Shown here in pieces: positions 34,187 through 46,979 of a DNA stretch of 64,000 nt (position 1 is the stretch's first letter; each line of letters starts with the position of its first letter). This DNA comes from Setaria digitata (taxonomy: Eukaryota > Nematoda > Chromadorea > Rhabditida > Setariidae). A program made the translations under genes and the position numbers. The DNA is taken from the NCBI GenBank assembly GCA_003640385.1, contig RCAB01000171.1:56073-120072 (forward strand), in the 5' to 3' direction. The notes beneath the pieces are model-generated. The model ran no database searches. It saw nothing but the letters and a program-made list of their open reading frames with translations, and was not told the DNA's origin.

Positions 34187-35120
34187 ATTTTATATTAAAT
34201 CAACTAACACCCTCTTGCTGGATCTACTAGCTTTCCGGTTTACGGTTTAGTCCACAGATCATCAACATGAAAAGTTTTCAGTTCAATATTCAGTATTCCA
34301 TTATTTATTTTAATTTTTGTTCGTATAAATCTTGCCAACTCTTTCTTCCTACAATCTTCACTTCACATTGTACTATTTTCCTTTTTTTTTTTTTAATTTA
34401 GTTTCATAAGTTCTAATCTGACAAGTCTGATAAGCTCTGATAAGTACGATGATACGGCAATTTGAATGGATCTATTCCTGAACATGATATGTACCCCTGT
34501 CCGTTCCCACTACCCACAAATCCGGTAGGCAATCATATCCCGGTTTTCAAACTTCATTAGCAAACTAATCCTTCCGTTTAGCTATTCGTACCCGGCTCAA
34601 AGCAGTCTACTGCAGAATGACGCCACGATGCTGTCGTAGGGTCTTGTTGTTTTTTTGTTCCTATGGGGTTTTGCGTAACGTGTCGTACGTGTACATGTAA
34701 CTTTCACTAATTTTACGTCATATTCATTTTCCTCCTCTCCTCTCTCTGTTATTTCTGAGAGGTGGACAGAAATGAGTTTACAAGTGAAAATATGTGACGC
34801 ATTTTACGATTATTTAATATTAAGAAAATTTTTTTTTTTTCAGAAATTCTATTAAATTTCCAAGTGTCTTGTAAATTTTTTACTTCATTTTTTTGGAAAT
34901 TTCATGGAAGAGTTGGTGATATATGATGGTGACATGTTAACAGGGATTTTTATTAAACTAGCTTTCTTGCATATTGGCCATTTTTGGACTGGTTGTTAAA
35001 CACGTGACACATTGACGCATGATGTTAAATGATCATTTTATTGCCTACTAATGAATACGTTGTGTACTATGCGTTTTATTATCTTTTATTTTTTTATTTT
35101 TTTTTTTTTAGGATAAAATA
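34187..35120. other. Divergent promoter region, membrane gene / USP14
   Basis: About 930 bp head-to-head spacer, richer in G and C around 34490-34700 than its surroundings, as expected of a shared promoter. A 17-nt T-rich tract ends in AG at 35110-35111, directly before the USP14 leader. Confidence 0.45.
35110..35111 (+). promoter_or_regulatory. Probable spliced-leader acceptor of USP14
   Basis: A long T run followed by AG, then a 9-nt leader and the ATG at 35121. No upstream coding exon is visible. Confidence 0.55.
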
Positions 35121-38100
35121 ATGGTACGAATAGTTGTTAAATGGGGAAAGGAACGGTTCGAGCTAGAAGCAAATACGGAGGATTCACCACTGCAGTTGAA
35201 GTCGCAACTGTTTTCGTTAACAGGTGTTAATCCAGATCGACAAAAAGTGCTGATTAAAGTAAGCTAACCTTTGCGTGGTCACTGTAACAGTAAACAGTAG
35301 TTTCCTGGCTTCTATTTGTTATGATCTTGTAAATGAAGAAATAATGTTTAATAGGATATTGAGCGTTCTTTAAGTTGCCCTATATTGATTTTTTTTTTAA
35401 ATGCTTTTACATTATACCCAACGTTTCACTGTTTTTTTTTTTTTTTTGAATTTTACGTTATGCTAAATGTTTAAGCACTGTATTAAATGTTATATATTAT
35501 GTCAGACATATACAATATCTAATGTTTATATGGTGTTACTATCTATTCACGTGAAAATTTGCTAGAAAGTTTTATTTTATTTCACAAGTAAAATTACTTT
35601 GTAAGCAAATATCATAATGTTAGTGATTTTAATGAAGGGAAAACTTCTCTCATCTTTTTTTAAATACATGTGGAAACAGAGGCTTGCTTGAAAGAAAATA
35701 TTTAACTACATCAGTACCGAGTTTTTTGAGGCCGCAATCTAATATCAGTTTCTTTTGTGTGGATGCTTTAGAATCTTTTGCGATTTTTTCATCATTGCAA
35801 TATTTGTAGGGTAAAATTCTTGGTGATAATAGTTGGGATGGTTGTGAGTTGAAAGATGGTATGATGATGATGATGATTGGTAGTGGTGGCATGGTTCCAG
35901 CACCTCCACCAGCTCGACATCCGGAAGAAAACTCTGATGGTATGGAAGCTGAGGTGCTTGCTTTCTCCTTTTTTTTTCCTTTTTTTCATAGGCTTAATGG
36001 GAACGAGGTTTTCACTTGATTTAATTAATTAACAAGGTAATATGATTACATTGTGTTGTTCATGATTTACTTTTCCAGACATCAAATACAATCGAATTGC
36101 CAGCAGGTTTGAAGAACCTAGGCAACACGTGTTACTTGAATGCCACTTTGCAGTGTTTCAAAGTAGGTAACGCCTCTCTATTATTAAAAGAGCATGTTGA
36201 CACATCACATGATATTATTTACACCAAGATAGATCATTTACATATTTATATCTAATAAATTTAGGTGATACCAGAACTGAGGGAAGCATTAAACAAATAT
36301 ACAGATTCAGTTCAAAGTACAGCGGTTGATGGTGGTAGTGGTTCAAAAGCCCTTACAGCTGCTGTTCGTGATTTATATCGAATGATGGACAATCAAAAAT
36401 CAAGAAGCTACGGAGGTGTTATTCCACTTATTATGATACAGGTTTGTTTCGTAGAAATTAAACGTTGAATTGGCTTTTTCAGTAGTAATAAATACGATAT
36501 TTTTTATCCTAAAAGCCTACAGCATGTTTGAAATGGCAGCGAACAGGTAATGTGGCATAAATATTAAGGAGAGCTTTAGATTAGTCATGAAAACACCGTC
36601 ATCTCTTGATTAGCTTAAATTAAGCAATTTGGTTAAGCCTGGCTTCGCCAAATGATGAATATTCAGATGCTAATACCTAGTGGATGTGGGTTTTAAAAAT
36701 TCTTTTGTCATTTATTGAAGGTATTGCATAATGTTCTTCCGCAATTTTCTGCACGCGATGAACACGGATGGATGCAACAAGACGCAAATGAATGCTGGAC
36801 AGAATTGCTTCGAGCTTTTCAAACTCAATTAAAAGTTACAGGTGTTAAGTTTTAACTTATTATGAAAAAAGTAGCAGGTCAAGAATGGCTATTATTATTT
36901 TCGAGTTCTAATTGCAAAAGAGCAACCTGTACCAAGATTTTCTTTCTTATCGAATTAGGAGCCACTTTGATTATCAAGTGAAGTATGATGTCTTGTTCCT
37001 AATCGGAAATTTTCATTATTATGAATTTGCTAATATTGCTTTCATGTAGATGACAAGCTGACTTCGAAAGACCATTTGGTATCTATAGTTTCGAGATATA
37101 TGGAAGGAACCTTCAGGGTCGAAATGAAAAATTTAGAGTCTGATATCGAACCCGTCAGTGTTACAAAGGAAACTTTTTTACAGGTTAATTTCCTTTTTGT
37201 TGTGTCGTGGAAAGGAAATAAAAATTTTTATCATTAACTTAGTTACGGCATGAAGTCTTCCTCGTCAATATTTTTATGAAATTTTTATTGCAGCTAAGTT
37301 GCTTCCTTAGCCAAGAAGTAAAATATGTGCAACTGGGCATTAAAAGTAAACTGACAGAAGAAATTACCAAAAATTCATCATTACTCGGTCGTGATGCTAG
37401 ATATGAAAAAAAAACTTTGATAGATCGCCTCCCAGCATATCTCTCGATACAGATGGTTCGGTTTTTCTATAAAGAGAAGGATAAGGTATATTTACATTTT
37501 AAACTAAGTTTTCGTTACTTTTGATTGATTGTCCTTTAGAAAATACAGTGAATTGAGTGAATAAAGGTTCTACTGTTTCGAGTAGTGGACAGTTTTTCAT
37601 ATGAATTCAGGCACATTTTTTTTGAAGAACATTTCGGGTTTTGCGATTAATTTTCACGTTAGACTAAGTTTAGATTCATCATACTCTTTTACTGCGTTTA
37701 CTCACAATTTTTTCAGGTGAATGCAAAAATTTTAAAGGATGTCAAGTTTCCACTTATCCTCGATTTGTACGATATGTGCACATCTAGATTACAACAAGAA
37801 CTATTACCGGCACGTGATGCCTTTAAGGTAACAGCGCTTTTGAATTTTTTTTTAGTTTTTCTGCTACCGTGCACTTTGTTTGCTTGGCATTACTTTCCAT
37901 ATAGGTTAGTTTCTCGCATTTCTGCTTGTCTGAGTTCAAGTTTCCACGAAATTTCAGGTCTTTTTTTAGCAGTTTTGTCGACTGACTTACGGTGATTTAT
38001 TTCAGGAGGAAGAAGATAGGAAGGTTGAGAAGCTGAGAGAATCAAAAACTGCTGACAGGATAGCGATAACATCGGAATCAGATAAGAACGAACAAAGCAG

Positions 38101-38849
38101 TGGAGCTGTTTCTTTTAGTTTCGAGAATGATCCTGGCTCAAATAACAGCGGATATTACGAATTGCAGGTTAATCTGTGCTTCATCAGGTTAACCAGGATT
38201 TAGGAATTGCATGGTTGTGCAAGTTGTTTGGCTTCTCGAAAGGCTGCAATGATATCGACATTGCGCAGTTCATATTATTTGCTGTCGTACAAAAGCTAAT
38301 TTTAACTGGCCAACTCTGAAATACATTGATAATAGTAGTATCCATAGTCATAGCAGTTTCTCTCAGTGGAACAGTCTTTGCTTCATCGACTGTTTATCTT
38401 TGAAATCTGTATGAAGTATTTGCTTTAGGGTCTTAAACTATTTGCTTGAACTATCTTGAACTTAAGCTATTTGCTTTAGGGAGTTATAACTCACAAAGGA
38501 CGTTCTTCCAGTAGTGGACACTATGTTGCTTGGGTTCGCGTAAAGGGAGACCACTGGGCTATGTGTGATGATGATGAGGTGAACTTTTAAATTTGTGCTC
38601 GTACTAATGTTATTTGAGTTGATAGGACATTTTTTTTGTGATTTAAACTTTTGATTTCTCATCATTGCATCTCTTCATACTTGAATTTTTCATTGGTGCT
38701 TCCATTCAGTGTTTTTCCTTCTCCATTTTACCTGTGTTTTTTTATAGGTACACCCAGTCAGTACCGACGATATTTTGAAATTGTCTGGTGGTGGTGATTG
38801 GCACTGTGCTTATGTATTACTTTACGGTCCAAGGATTCTGAAGAAGTGA
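35121..38849 (+). CDS. usp-14: USP14 homologue, proteasome-associated deubiquitinase
   Basis: Eleven exons, 35121-35258, 35810-35953, 36079-36162, 36265-36441, 36721-36841, 37050-37183, 37294-37485, 37717-37827, 38006-38167, 38480-38578 and 38748-38849, give 487 residues (human 494). An N-terminal ubiquitin-like domain (residues 1-75, VKWGKERFE, LTGVNPDRQKVLIK) docks on the proteasome. The USP catalytic domain follows: Cys box LPAGLKNLGNTCYLNA with the nucleophile in NTCYLN; QQDANECW; RLPAYLSIQMVRFFYKE; the His box GRSSSSGHYVAW; and a C-terminal GGGDWHCAYVLLYGP. USP14 trims ubiquitin chains from substrates at the 26S proteasome. All catalytic residues are present. The human MMMG stretch is five methionines here, from an ATG repeat. 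DHDDS lies 1.1 kb downstream on the same strand. Confidence 0.96.
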
Positions 38850-39934
38850 ACTTCGCATTGTTTTTGAATTTCTGTTGTGTTTGACAATCATAAATAGGCA
38901 TCCTTGAATTTCTTCCTTTGGGGTAATTGATCGCAGCAATGCAAAATATTTATCCGTGATAATTTTATACTGAATGTATCAGATACGTTAGATATGCTGA
39001 CGAAATATCTCAGACCGTATGAACGTTTGCTGACCGATGAATATGTGATGTTTAAATTTATCCATGTCATTTCACTTTGTGCTCTGTCGAACCACATTTT
39101 GAAAACGCAGTATTACCATCAAAATATGGTTTCCCTTTCGAGAAAGGGGCCATTTTTGTTTTCGTCTCTTGAACCAGTACTTTTCTCGCGCTTGTTATTT
39201 ATGCTGCACCCTTTAATTTTTCCTTTCAAGGTTTACAGGAAACAGGGGGATTCGGTTGTGTTAAACCAAAGTGAGATTTAAATATGTCCACGTTATTTCT
39301 ACTTTTTTCTTTCTGTTTTATTGTGTATCATACACAATCCATGTATTTTTTAAATTTTCCTCTATAATTTTTTGAAACGAGAATTCAGGATAAATCCAAG
39401 CATACAGTAATTCTTTTAGAACAGCTTCACAAATAATTTTTTATTATCTATTCGTATAAAGTCTTTCCATCTATTGATTCATTGATTAACTTTTTAAGTA
39501 GTTTTGCACGGGTGAAGGCGAAAAATTATTGACTAATTTTTTTTTTGACAGACATTGCACAATGTTTTTAATACATTTTTAAGTGGATCTCATGCGGATT
39601 TGTCAAAAATATCATGAAATATTAGTTCATGAAAGTTTCTAGGTGTGTGCACATACTGTTATAAATGAAAATTATATAGCCTTTTACTGATAAATCAGGA
39701 TAAAGTGGAGAAGTCCTGTTCTCGTCACGGTGTCATTTCTTGAAAGGTAATCGACGTGTGTGTAGTATCAGACCTTGGACTGTTTGTTGCAGGTGCTGTT
39801 GCTCCACTTGATGTTGTTAATGTTTTTGATGAAATTGACCACTGATTTCGATAAGACATGAGTCGAATTCTGGGTGTACGTAATTTCTACTTGCAGCGTA
39901 TCAATTGGTATTGAAAGGAAACATTAGCTCAGTT
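38850..39934. other. Spacer between USP14 and DHDDS
   Basis: About 1.1 kb between codirectional genes, carrying the USP14 3' UTR. A 95-codon open frame at 38994-39281 has no family support. TTGCAG ending at 39896 is a likely trans-splice acceptor for DHDDS. Confidence 0.4.
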
Positions 39935-42263
39935 ATGTGGTTTAATCCGGAAGAAAAGAAAGCTTGGTGGCATGGTTTGTTGAAATATTTTCTCACGCTT
40001 GGCCCAATTCCGGAACATATCGCATTCATTATGGATGGTAATCGACGATATGCTCGTAGACAACGTTATCTGTCATTTGTCGAAGGTCACCGAAAGGGTT
40101 TTGAACAATTAACAAAAGTATTATTTTACAATACAATCTCCCTTCTTGTTCTATATTTCTAATTGCTGAAGTTTGTTGCGTGTAATTAATTTTTCTTTTC
40201 TATTTTTTTGCAAAAATGGTATATTGCATTAAGATTTTTCATTGAAGGTAATGCAGTGGTGTAGAGAATTTGGCGTAAAAGAAGTGACCGTGTATGTATT
40301 TAGTTTAGAAAATTTTAAACGAAGTGCAACGGAAGTTGCCGATTTATTGACGCTGCTCGAGCAGAAACTTCTACAGCTTCTGGACGAAAGTTTGGTATTG
40401 TGCTATTTTAGTGTGGAAGCGGTGGGATAACAGAATCAGTCATTTCTCCATAACTTTGACTATTCAATTATCACATATTGATACCAAAGCGGTTATGTCA
40501 CTACTGTGACTTTTGATAGAAAGTTTCTGACCGGAAAAAAAGGTACTGGGATAAAGAACTAGACTGTCAGAGTTGTTGTTTTCTGCGGCTTGTTGTTATT
40601 TTAAAAGAGATTTTTAAAAAAAGGACTTTTGCTAGTTTTATTTTAGGAATAAGCTCATTGAAAATGATATTCGGATTCAGTTTTTCGGAAACTTGAGGCG
40701 TCTTCCGCTAAAACTTCGACAGTATATAGCAAGAATCGAATTGTTAACAAGAGAACATAACAGGTATAGGTATCTCATTATCCTATTTATTAGGACATTG
40801 ATAGTAACAAAGTATTTTCCTCATTTTCTTCGCCCCTTGTTAAAGATCTTTGTAATAAAATTCTGAAAGGTGAGGAGGTATTTGGTGGGTAATTCGGTTC
40901 ATGGTTTCGGCTCTTGTCTCTTCCCATCCTTTTCTTTTCCGAAGATATTTATATTTCACTCATTTTTCTCTTATCACATCGTTTTATGATCTAGTATTAC
41001 ACTGATAAGATTTAAAAGGCCTATGGAACGAATTTGTAGGCTAAAAGTGGAAGGGAATTTCATATACCTTTATGCATGCTTCAAAAAATTGAGTAGTGTC
41101 TTGAGTATGGACGTATTAGAGTTTAGGTATTCTTGAACATACTAAGTACTTGGAAGATGCAAAAAATGGATACATAACTTTATAAGGTGGCCGTTTGTAT
41201 CGCTTATTTTTAAAAAGACAACCCAGATATTTATATTTTGTTAATTTGATATGTTTAGTGGATCAGTGAATGTATGTGTTGCTTATACAGCGCAAGATGA
41301 GCTGAGGAGAGCCTTTGTTACGATAGCTCATGGCGTCCAAAAAGGTATACCCCTTGTCTAATTCAGCTTAAAGGCTATACTTAGTATCTAAAATAATGAG
41401 TATCTACAAACCATATACATCCTTATTGCTATCGCCTCATACATATCTTCTGAAATAACGAAGATTTTTGTCTTTCAGGATTGCTGACAACAACTGATAT
41501 AAATGAATATCTAATATCAAGGTGCCTTGATAGTCGTTTTTCGAATGATCCTGATCTATTAATCAGGACAAGTGGCGAAGCACGTCTGAGTGATTTTTTG
41601 CTATGGCAGGTAAGGCTACCAAAAAAAAAGTCTTGATAGAATCCAAGTTACTTTTTAGGACAACTTCCAGCTCACAGCATATCCCTTCTTAATCATAAAA
41701 GATCAGTTCTTTTAATTTTTCTTGCTAAACTTCCTACCGCCACAGTATTCCTGTATCGAAAAATATATTTGAGTTCGTAATTGGTATAGTGTGATTAACA
41801 ATTCATATTTCCAGTGTTCTAAGTGTCATATCTATTTTAATGAAGTCTTATGGCCAGATTTCGATTACTGGAATTTATGTAAGGCAATATATTTTTATCA
41901 GCAGAGGCAAACGCCTTTGAAGGTTTTTCTTAAATGTTAATGAAAATAAATTAATAAACTGTTTAGTGGTATTAGATCTTGGTAATCTTGAGCAAAATGA
42001 TAGTATTGACTTAGGTAATTATTGAATGGTGTTTCGGACTCCAAAATAATGACTAAGAGGCTTGAAAAGTTAGTCCTTGATTAAGATTTGCTGGATGATA
42101 AGGTAAATTCTCAGAAAAGAAGTATGTCTTGTTATAGCAGCTGAATGAAAAGTATTTGACGGAGAAGATATCGACAAACAGCGAAAATGTTTCGGAGTTC
42201 CTTCGCTGGGCTGATGAGGAGCGGTTGGAAGATTTACGACAAATGTCCGAAGCAATATGCTGA
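39935..42263 (+). CDS. Dehydrodolichyl diphosphate synthase (cis-prenyltransferase)
   Basis: Seven exons, 39935-40117, 40248-40394, 40636-40763, 41259-41344, 41479-41609, 41815-41922 and 42141-42263, give 301 residues (human DHDDS is 333). The signature regions are all present: [13 protein letters not shown] with the catalytic Asp, [33 protein letters not shown], and [20 protein letters not shown], which binds diphosphate. The family adds isopentenyl units in cis to farnesyl diphosphate at the ER, making the precursor of dolichol for N-glycosylation, and normally works with NgBR (NUS1), which is not in this window. The start is the first ATG after TTGCAG. The acceptor of the third exon is uncertain: 40636 keeps phase, while the stronger-looking TTTTAG ending at 40646 would shift the frame. 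Confidence 0.93.
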
Positions 42264-42509
42264 CCCTCATAGCATCAGCTTCGAGGCGGCATATTATTTT
42301 TTAGCCGAGTAGAGGAAATTGAGTGATACTCCTTTTTGGCACAACTGATTTTGCAGTATATTAGTAATTTGTTTGACAATTAAATTCGGGCAAAAACTTT
42401 GAATTGCTGCCCAAGACGAAAGAGAAGCCTATGTTTGCTTATTTCTCGACTAGAAATATTTCTGCACAATTTGTGACGACTATTTCGTATTTTTAGAAAT
42501 ATTCACTTA
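42264..42509. other. Short tail-to-tail spacer, DHDDS / GPHR
   Basis: Only 246 bp separate the two stop codons, so the 3' UTRs are short or overlap. Confidence 0.5.
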
Positions 42510-45500
42510 TTATAAATCACTTGAAATTGGTGTTTGTTTGTGAGCTAACCACAGAAACGCAATACTGATAAGAGCTGAAACGAGAAACATAACGTCGAAC
42601 CATCGATGATAAAAATTGAATTGCAAGTCTCCCAAAACCACGGTAATGCTAGACCTGAAAAAAAAACTCTCGTCACTCTTCTCGACGAATCAAACTGATG
42701 ATTGATTTAAATACCCCTCAGTTCCTGGAATGCATATTTCCACTCTAACATAAACCGAACAGCTTTCAGATTTCCACCTCCTTTTCCTGGTACAATACAG
42801 GATAATTTGCAAATAAAAATGTAGTAATGGTTGAAGGTTACCTGTACTCATGGGGCATATTCATTCTCATCAGAAGTACACTCGAGACAAAATACATGCC
42901 CTGAAGATACTGGAAATTATTAAGGGGCTAAAAGTAGTTTACTTGACCCTTCTCATATTCACAGTTTCTTTTTATCTAAACAAAACAATTGATAAACTTT
43001 GCAAGACCTACACATTACTGTCCGAGTAACACTTACTACTGTAACGCAATAATGACATTCCGTTGGACGCTCATAATCTCTATTATGACATTTAGATTAA
43101 AGCATCCTAATAAAGTAATCAGGTCCATTTCAATGATGGACGGAAATATAAATCCATGTCCTTTGTTTCGGTCAAACGAAGATTAGGTATTGTTATTATA
43201 CCTTGTTCCTTATAAATTGGAAATTTTTTGAATAAAAATTTCAGTCCCTACCATGATATGAGCAAGAATGAGAACAATAAAATTTGACGACTTGCTACTC
43301 GAGATCATATAAAAGAATTTTGTGAGTGTTATTAAAAGTCCTCGTATTGAGGTTACGACGATAACACCCACCAGCAGAAATGATATGTGTTGCGACCAAA
43401 ATCGAAACTGCAAATATTCATTAGAAATTAAGTTTTAACTTTCATCGTATTCAGACATGTTTGGAATGTTGGTAAAATTGGATTTAGAGGCCAAAGAGAG
43501 CTGAGCTTCGGAAAATATCAAACAAATGCAGCTATTCGACGGCTACCTCCGCAAGCAAGGAACATCCGAATAGGTCTTATCTAACTTGTAGCTGCATTCA
43601 CTGACAATACATACTGTATAACTGGAGCAGACTTACGTCAAGCTGAAACCCCATATACTTGACTGCAATTTCAATTCCTCTTGTAACTGGATCCACTTTA
43701 CCGACTCGGTCGAAAACAATGTTCACAGTACAAATGGAAATTTTCCACATACAATAAAGAGAAAAAAAATGTCCCACTATATTGAAATATTGCCCCTGCC
43801 AAGTTTTGCTATACTCCATTCGCTCCTGAAAAGTTACAACAAAGCGAGATTTAAACTATGAGACCGCCATTCACAGGAAAACCCTTGAAAATTTCCCCCC
43901 AAGTTTGTAAAAAAAAAACAAAAACTCAGCTTTGTAATGGAATTACCATGCTTGTTCAGACTATGATGAAATCATCTAAAATTCAAACTTGAAAATTTTT
44001 AATAAACACGCACTCGCATATTTCGTAGCTCAACAATTTCCAAAAACAGATAGCGACTGAATTCTTCCAGAGGCAATATTTCTGAGTTAAGCATACTGCA
44101 AAAACCACTGTTTGTTGAGAAATTCATCACAAGTTTAAAATAAAAATAAGGCCAACAGCACAATGATCTAGTCTCACAAAGAGAGTTTATGTTTCTAACC
44201 TTATTTGATCTTTTATTGAGCTTGAGGAAAATGATACCGAACCCCACAGCCTCTGCAGAAGACCTCTCTGATTGTCGCTGCCTAAAAAACTTTTCATAAC
44301 AAAAAAAATTTTCTTTATAACAGTTTGCAGAAAACAAACTTCCAACCACAAGTCCATTTCCTCAACTGATTACATCCTAGATTAAAAAGTTAGAAACTAG
44401 TACTGGGTAGTTATTTATCAACTCACGCATTGCAATTTAATCAACATATATTCTTCGACTCTCACCATGTCATACGATATTGTAATTTTCATGTTTCGAT
44501 AAGTTCCATGGTTATTTTAATACTGTCCAAATATTATGATGAAGAAGAGTGGACATATTATGCGAAAATTATCGAGGATCAATGAAGATATTTTTCTAAT
44601 TCTTGAACGCTTATGAAAAGCACCTCGTGTAAAAGCGCTCAATGCAACTTCTTTTTCCAACATACATAATCGCCTTTTTTTTGCAACAATCATTTCCATA
44701 GTATGCATAAGTTTTCTCTCCATCTGTGCTATTTGTACTTGTCCAACAGGTCGCATAAAAACTGTCATGTAGCAATAAGGAGCATTGACGGCACCAAATC
44801 CCGATAATACAGCCATAACTGTTACACCGATCACACCAACACGTGAAATTGCTTGCTCAATTGTAAATATACCTAAAAATATCTGGAAAGTGTCAGTTTC
44901 TACATTTAAATAATTTATTTTAAGGATATAATTTAAAGAGTAAATTCCTGCGACATCAATGAAGTTTTTAGTGCTTTAACAGTTTTGACACAGCTCAGTT
45001 ATGATTGGTAGATAATAAAGAAGAAAACACAATATTATTTGAAGGGCTATATTTTATAGAGGATGAAAATGAAAAAAAAATTATCATTACCATGTCTAGC
45101 GCTCAAAATCGGAAATGGATCACCTATTTTCCAAAAGAAGTATATAAATATCATCCATGAAACTATAGAGAGAGGCAATATCCACTTCCTTTTGACTGAA
45201 GAAAAAAAAGTAGTGAGATGCTTAAAAAATGCAATACACTCGAGATCTGGAATGTCAGTTTTATTCCATATATTTTCACATCATTACTTCCGCAAATTTT
45301 TTGAAAATCTTTCAGAACCAATAATCCCTTTCCCTCTCGCATCTACAATCTATGTAACATTTTGCATTTTAAAAAAAAATCCCGGGAACTTCAGCACAGT
45401 AGCGGGAACCGCAAAGAAAAATAAAAATAAAGTTACCAAAAGTGATTGACTGGAATACCGAGAAAGAGAAATAAATTGGAAGAGCAACAATTAGTACGAA

Positions 45501-46120
45501 AAGTATAGAATAAAGTCCCAATTTCCAATGCAAAAACCGGGAACTGAAATCATGGCTAAAGCAGGTTAAAGTGGTTTAAACCAGCAACATGAAACATTCT
45601 GCTCACTCTGTAGCACACTATTATTCTCTTTCCAAGATAAATTACTGGTATCTCGAAGCCTATTACCTGACATAATACATACTCTGTGAACATTAACTCA
45701 TACCATTTCTTCAAATGTTGACTTCGTAATATAGCAACAGCAAGTCCAGAAAGTTTTTTTTTAAGTACATAAGATTACCTTGGTTCTAGGAAGCCAATAA
45801 TTTCAAAAATAATCAATTCGAACATTGTGCAAGATAATGCAAATGTAATGGAAAATAGTATCTGCACCAATCTTTTATGCACTTCATAATCGCGAAATAG
45901 CTGCTTCATGAAGAAAAACCATCCAAACACAAAGAATGCAGCCTAAAATACGCAATACAAATCTAGTACTTTTTCTAATCGAATTACCAAGGCCAGATGA
46001 AATGAAGGAAAAAGTGCGGCCATTTTCAATCAGTTAACATTGATTTTTCAAAAAATATTTGAAATGGCGTAAATTAACCTGAGAGAGGAGCATAATAAAG
46101 GAATCCCATGCCAAACTCAT
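42510..46120 (-). CDS. gphr-1: Golgi pH regulator (GPHR/GPR89 family)
   Basis: Eleven exons, 46079-46120, 45779-45942, 45437-45543, 45091-45195, 44609-44872, 44200-44281, 44014-44095, 43637-43825, 43252-43407, 42842-42900 and 42510-42654, join in phase to 464 residues (human 455). Recognisable blocks are FGWFFFMKQLFRDYEV, SCTMFELIIFE, KIGDPFPIL, GVIGVTVMAVLSGFGAVNAPY, a hydrophilic coiled loop, NIVFDRVGKVDPVTRGIEI, FWSQHISFLLVG, VTSIRGLLITLTKFF, ISSSKSSN and the C-terminal FNFYHRWFDVMFL. About nine hydrophobic segments are predicted. The family forms anion channels that keep the Golgi lumen acidic and is needed for glycosylation and transport. The symbol follows C. elegans, which has two GPHR genes, so the number is a guess. 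Confidence 0.95.
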
Positions 46121-46979
46121 GTGGAATGTTCAATTTTCAGGAAGCAAACGTCTAATGTTATTCTTTCTTATAATAATACTGCGTCTTGCTTATACTTCAC
46201 TTGTTTTTTTTGGTTCCTGCCATAACATGCTGCATTATTTATAGACACCTAAAACAATCTTTGCATCGTCGCCAACTATCGCGCAACCCAACTGAAACTT
46301 AATTGAAATATTTCCACGTTAAAAATGAAAATATTGGTCCAGTATTTCAAATTAAAGTAATACTTGGCTAACACTTCCGAAATCATGAAATTTGAAAATC
46401 AATATCACAATGATTTTTCGATTAACTTAATACATAGGGCAATTTTATGAAAAGACATTTATAGGAATTGGAAGAAAAATTTGTTCTTATATGATACATA
46501 TAAAATTTCAAGTTATTCTGTCAACAATTGTAAATATATGCAGAATTGAAGAATTTTATAGTTTTTTAATTAAGTCGGAAGAGCAGTAGTAAAATCCAAA
46601 ACCATCTCTGCGATTTTCCCATTTCTTTTATGCAACGATTTTGATAATAATATATAGGGAAAATAGGTAATGGAAAACTAAGCTCATGCGGATTTTATGA
46701 ATAACTGGCATAACCTCAAGTGGATAATCATCCAAAAGCTGAAGTTTCACAGGTACAAAGTAAGAGGAGACAGCATTTTTACAATATCTTTCTTAAAAAA
46801 AAGTATAAGATTGGATAATGAGCACTACCCATTCATGCCCTACAAAAATATATCAAACATAAATGTGAGATCAGTAATCAGAATAAATGAAGCATTAACG
46901 TGATATGGAAATGCAATGCAAAATAATCCAGTAAGAAAAGAACAGTTCAATTTAGAACAACGTAACGCATGTGAAATTC
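46121..46979. other. Spacer between GPHR and the coiled-coil gene
   Basis: About 860 bp, AT-rich, between two minus-strand genes. No gene or clear repeat seen. Confidence 0.4.

Noticed and set aside
45063..45449. 128-codon plus-strand frame
   Set aside because: It lies antisense across two GPHR exons and their intron and is explained by the coding strand opposite.
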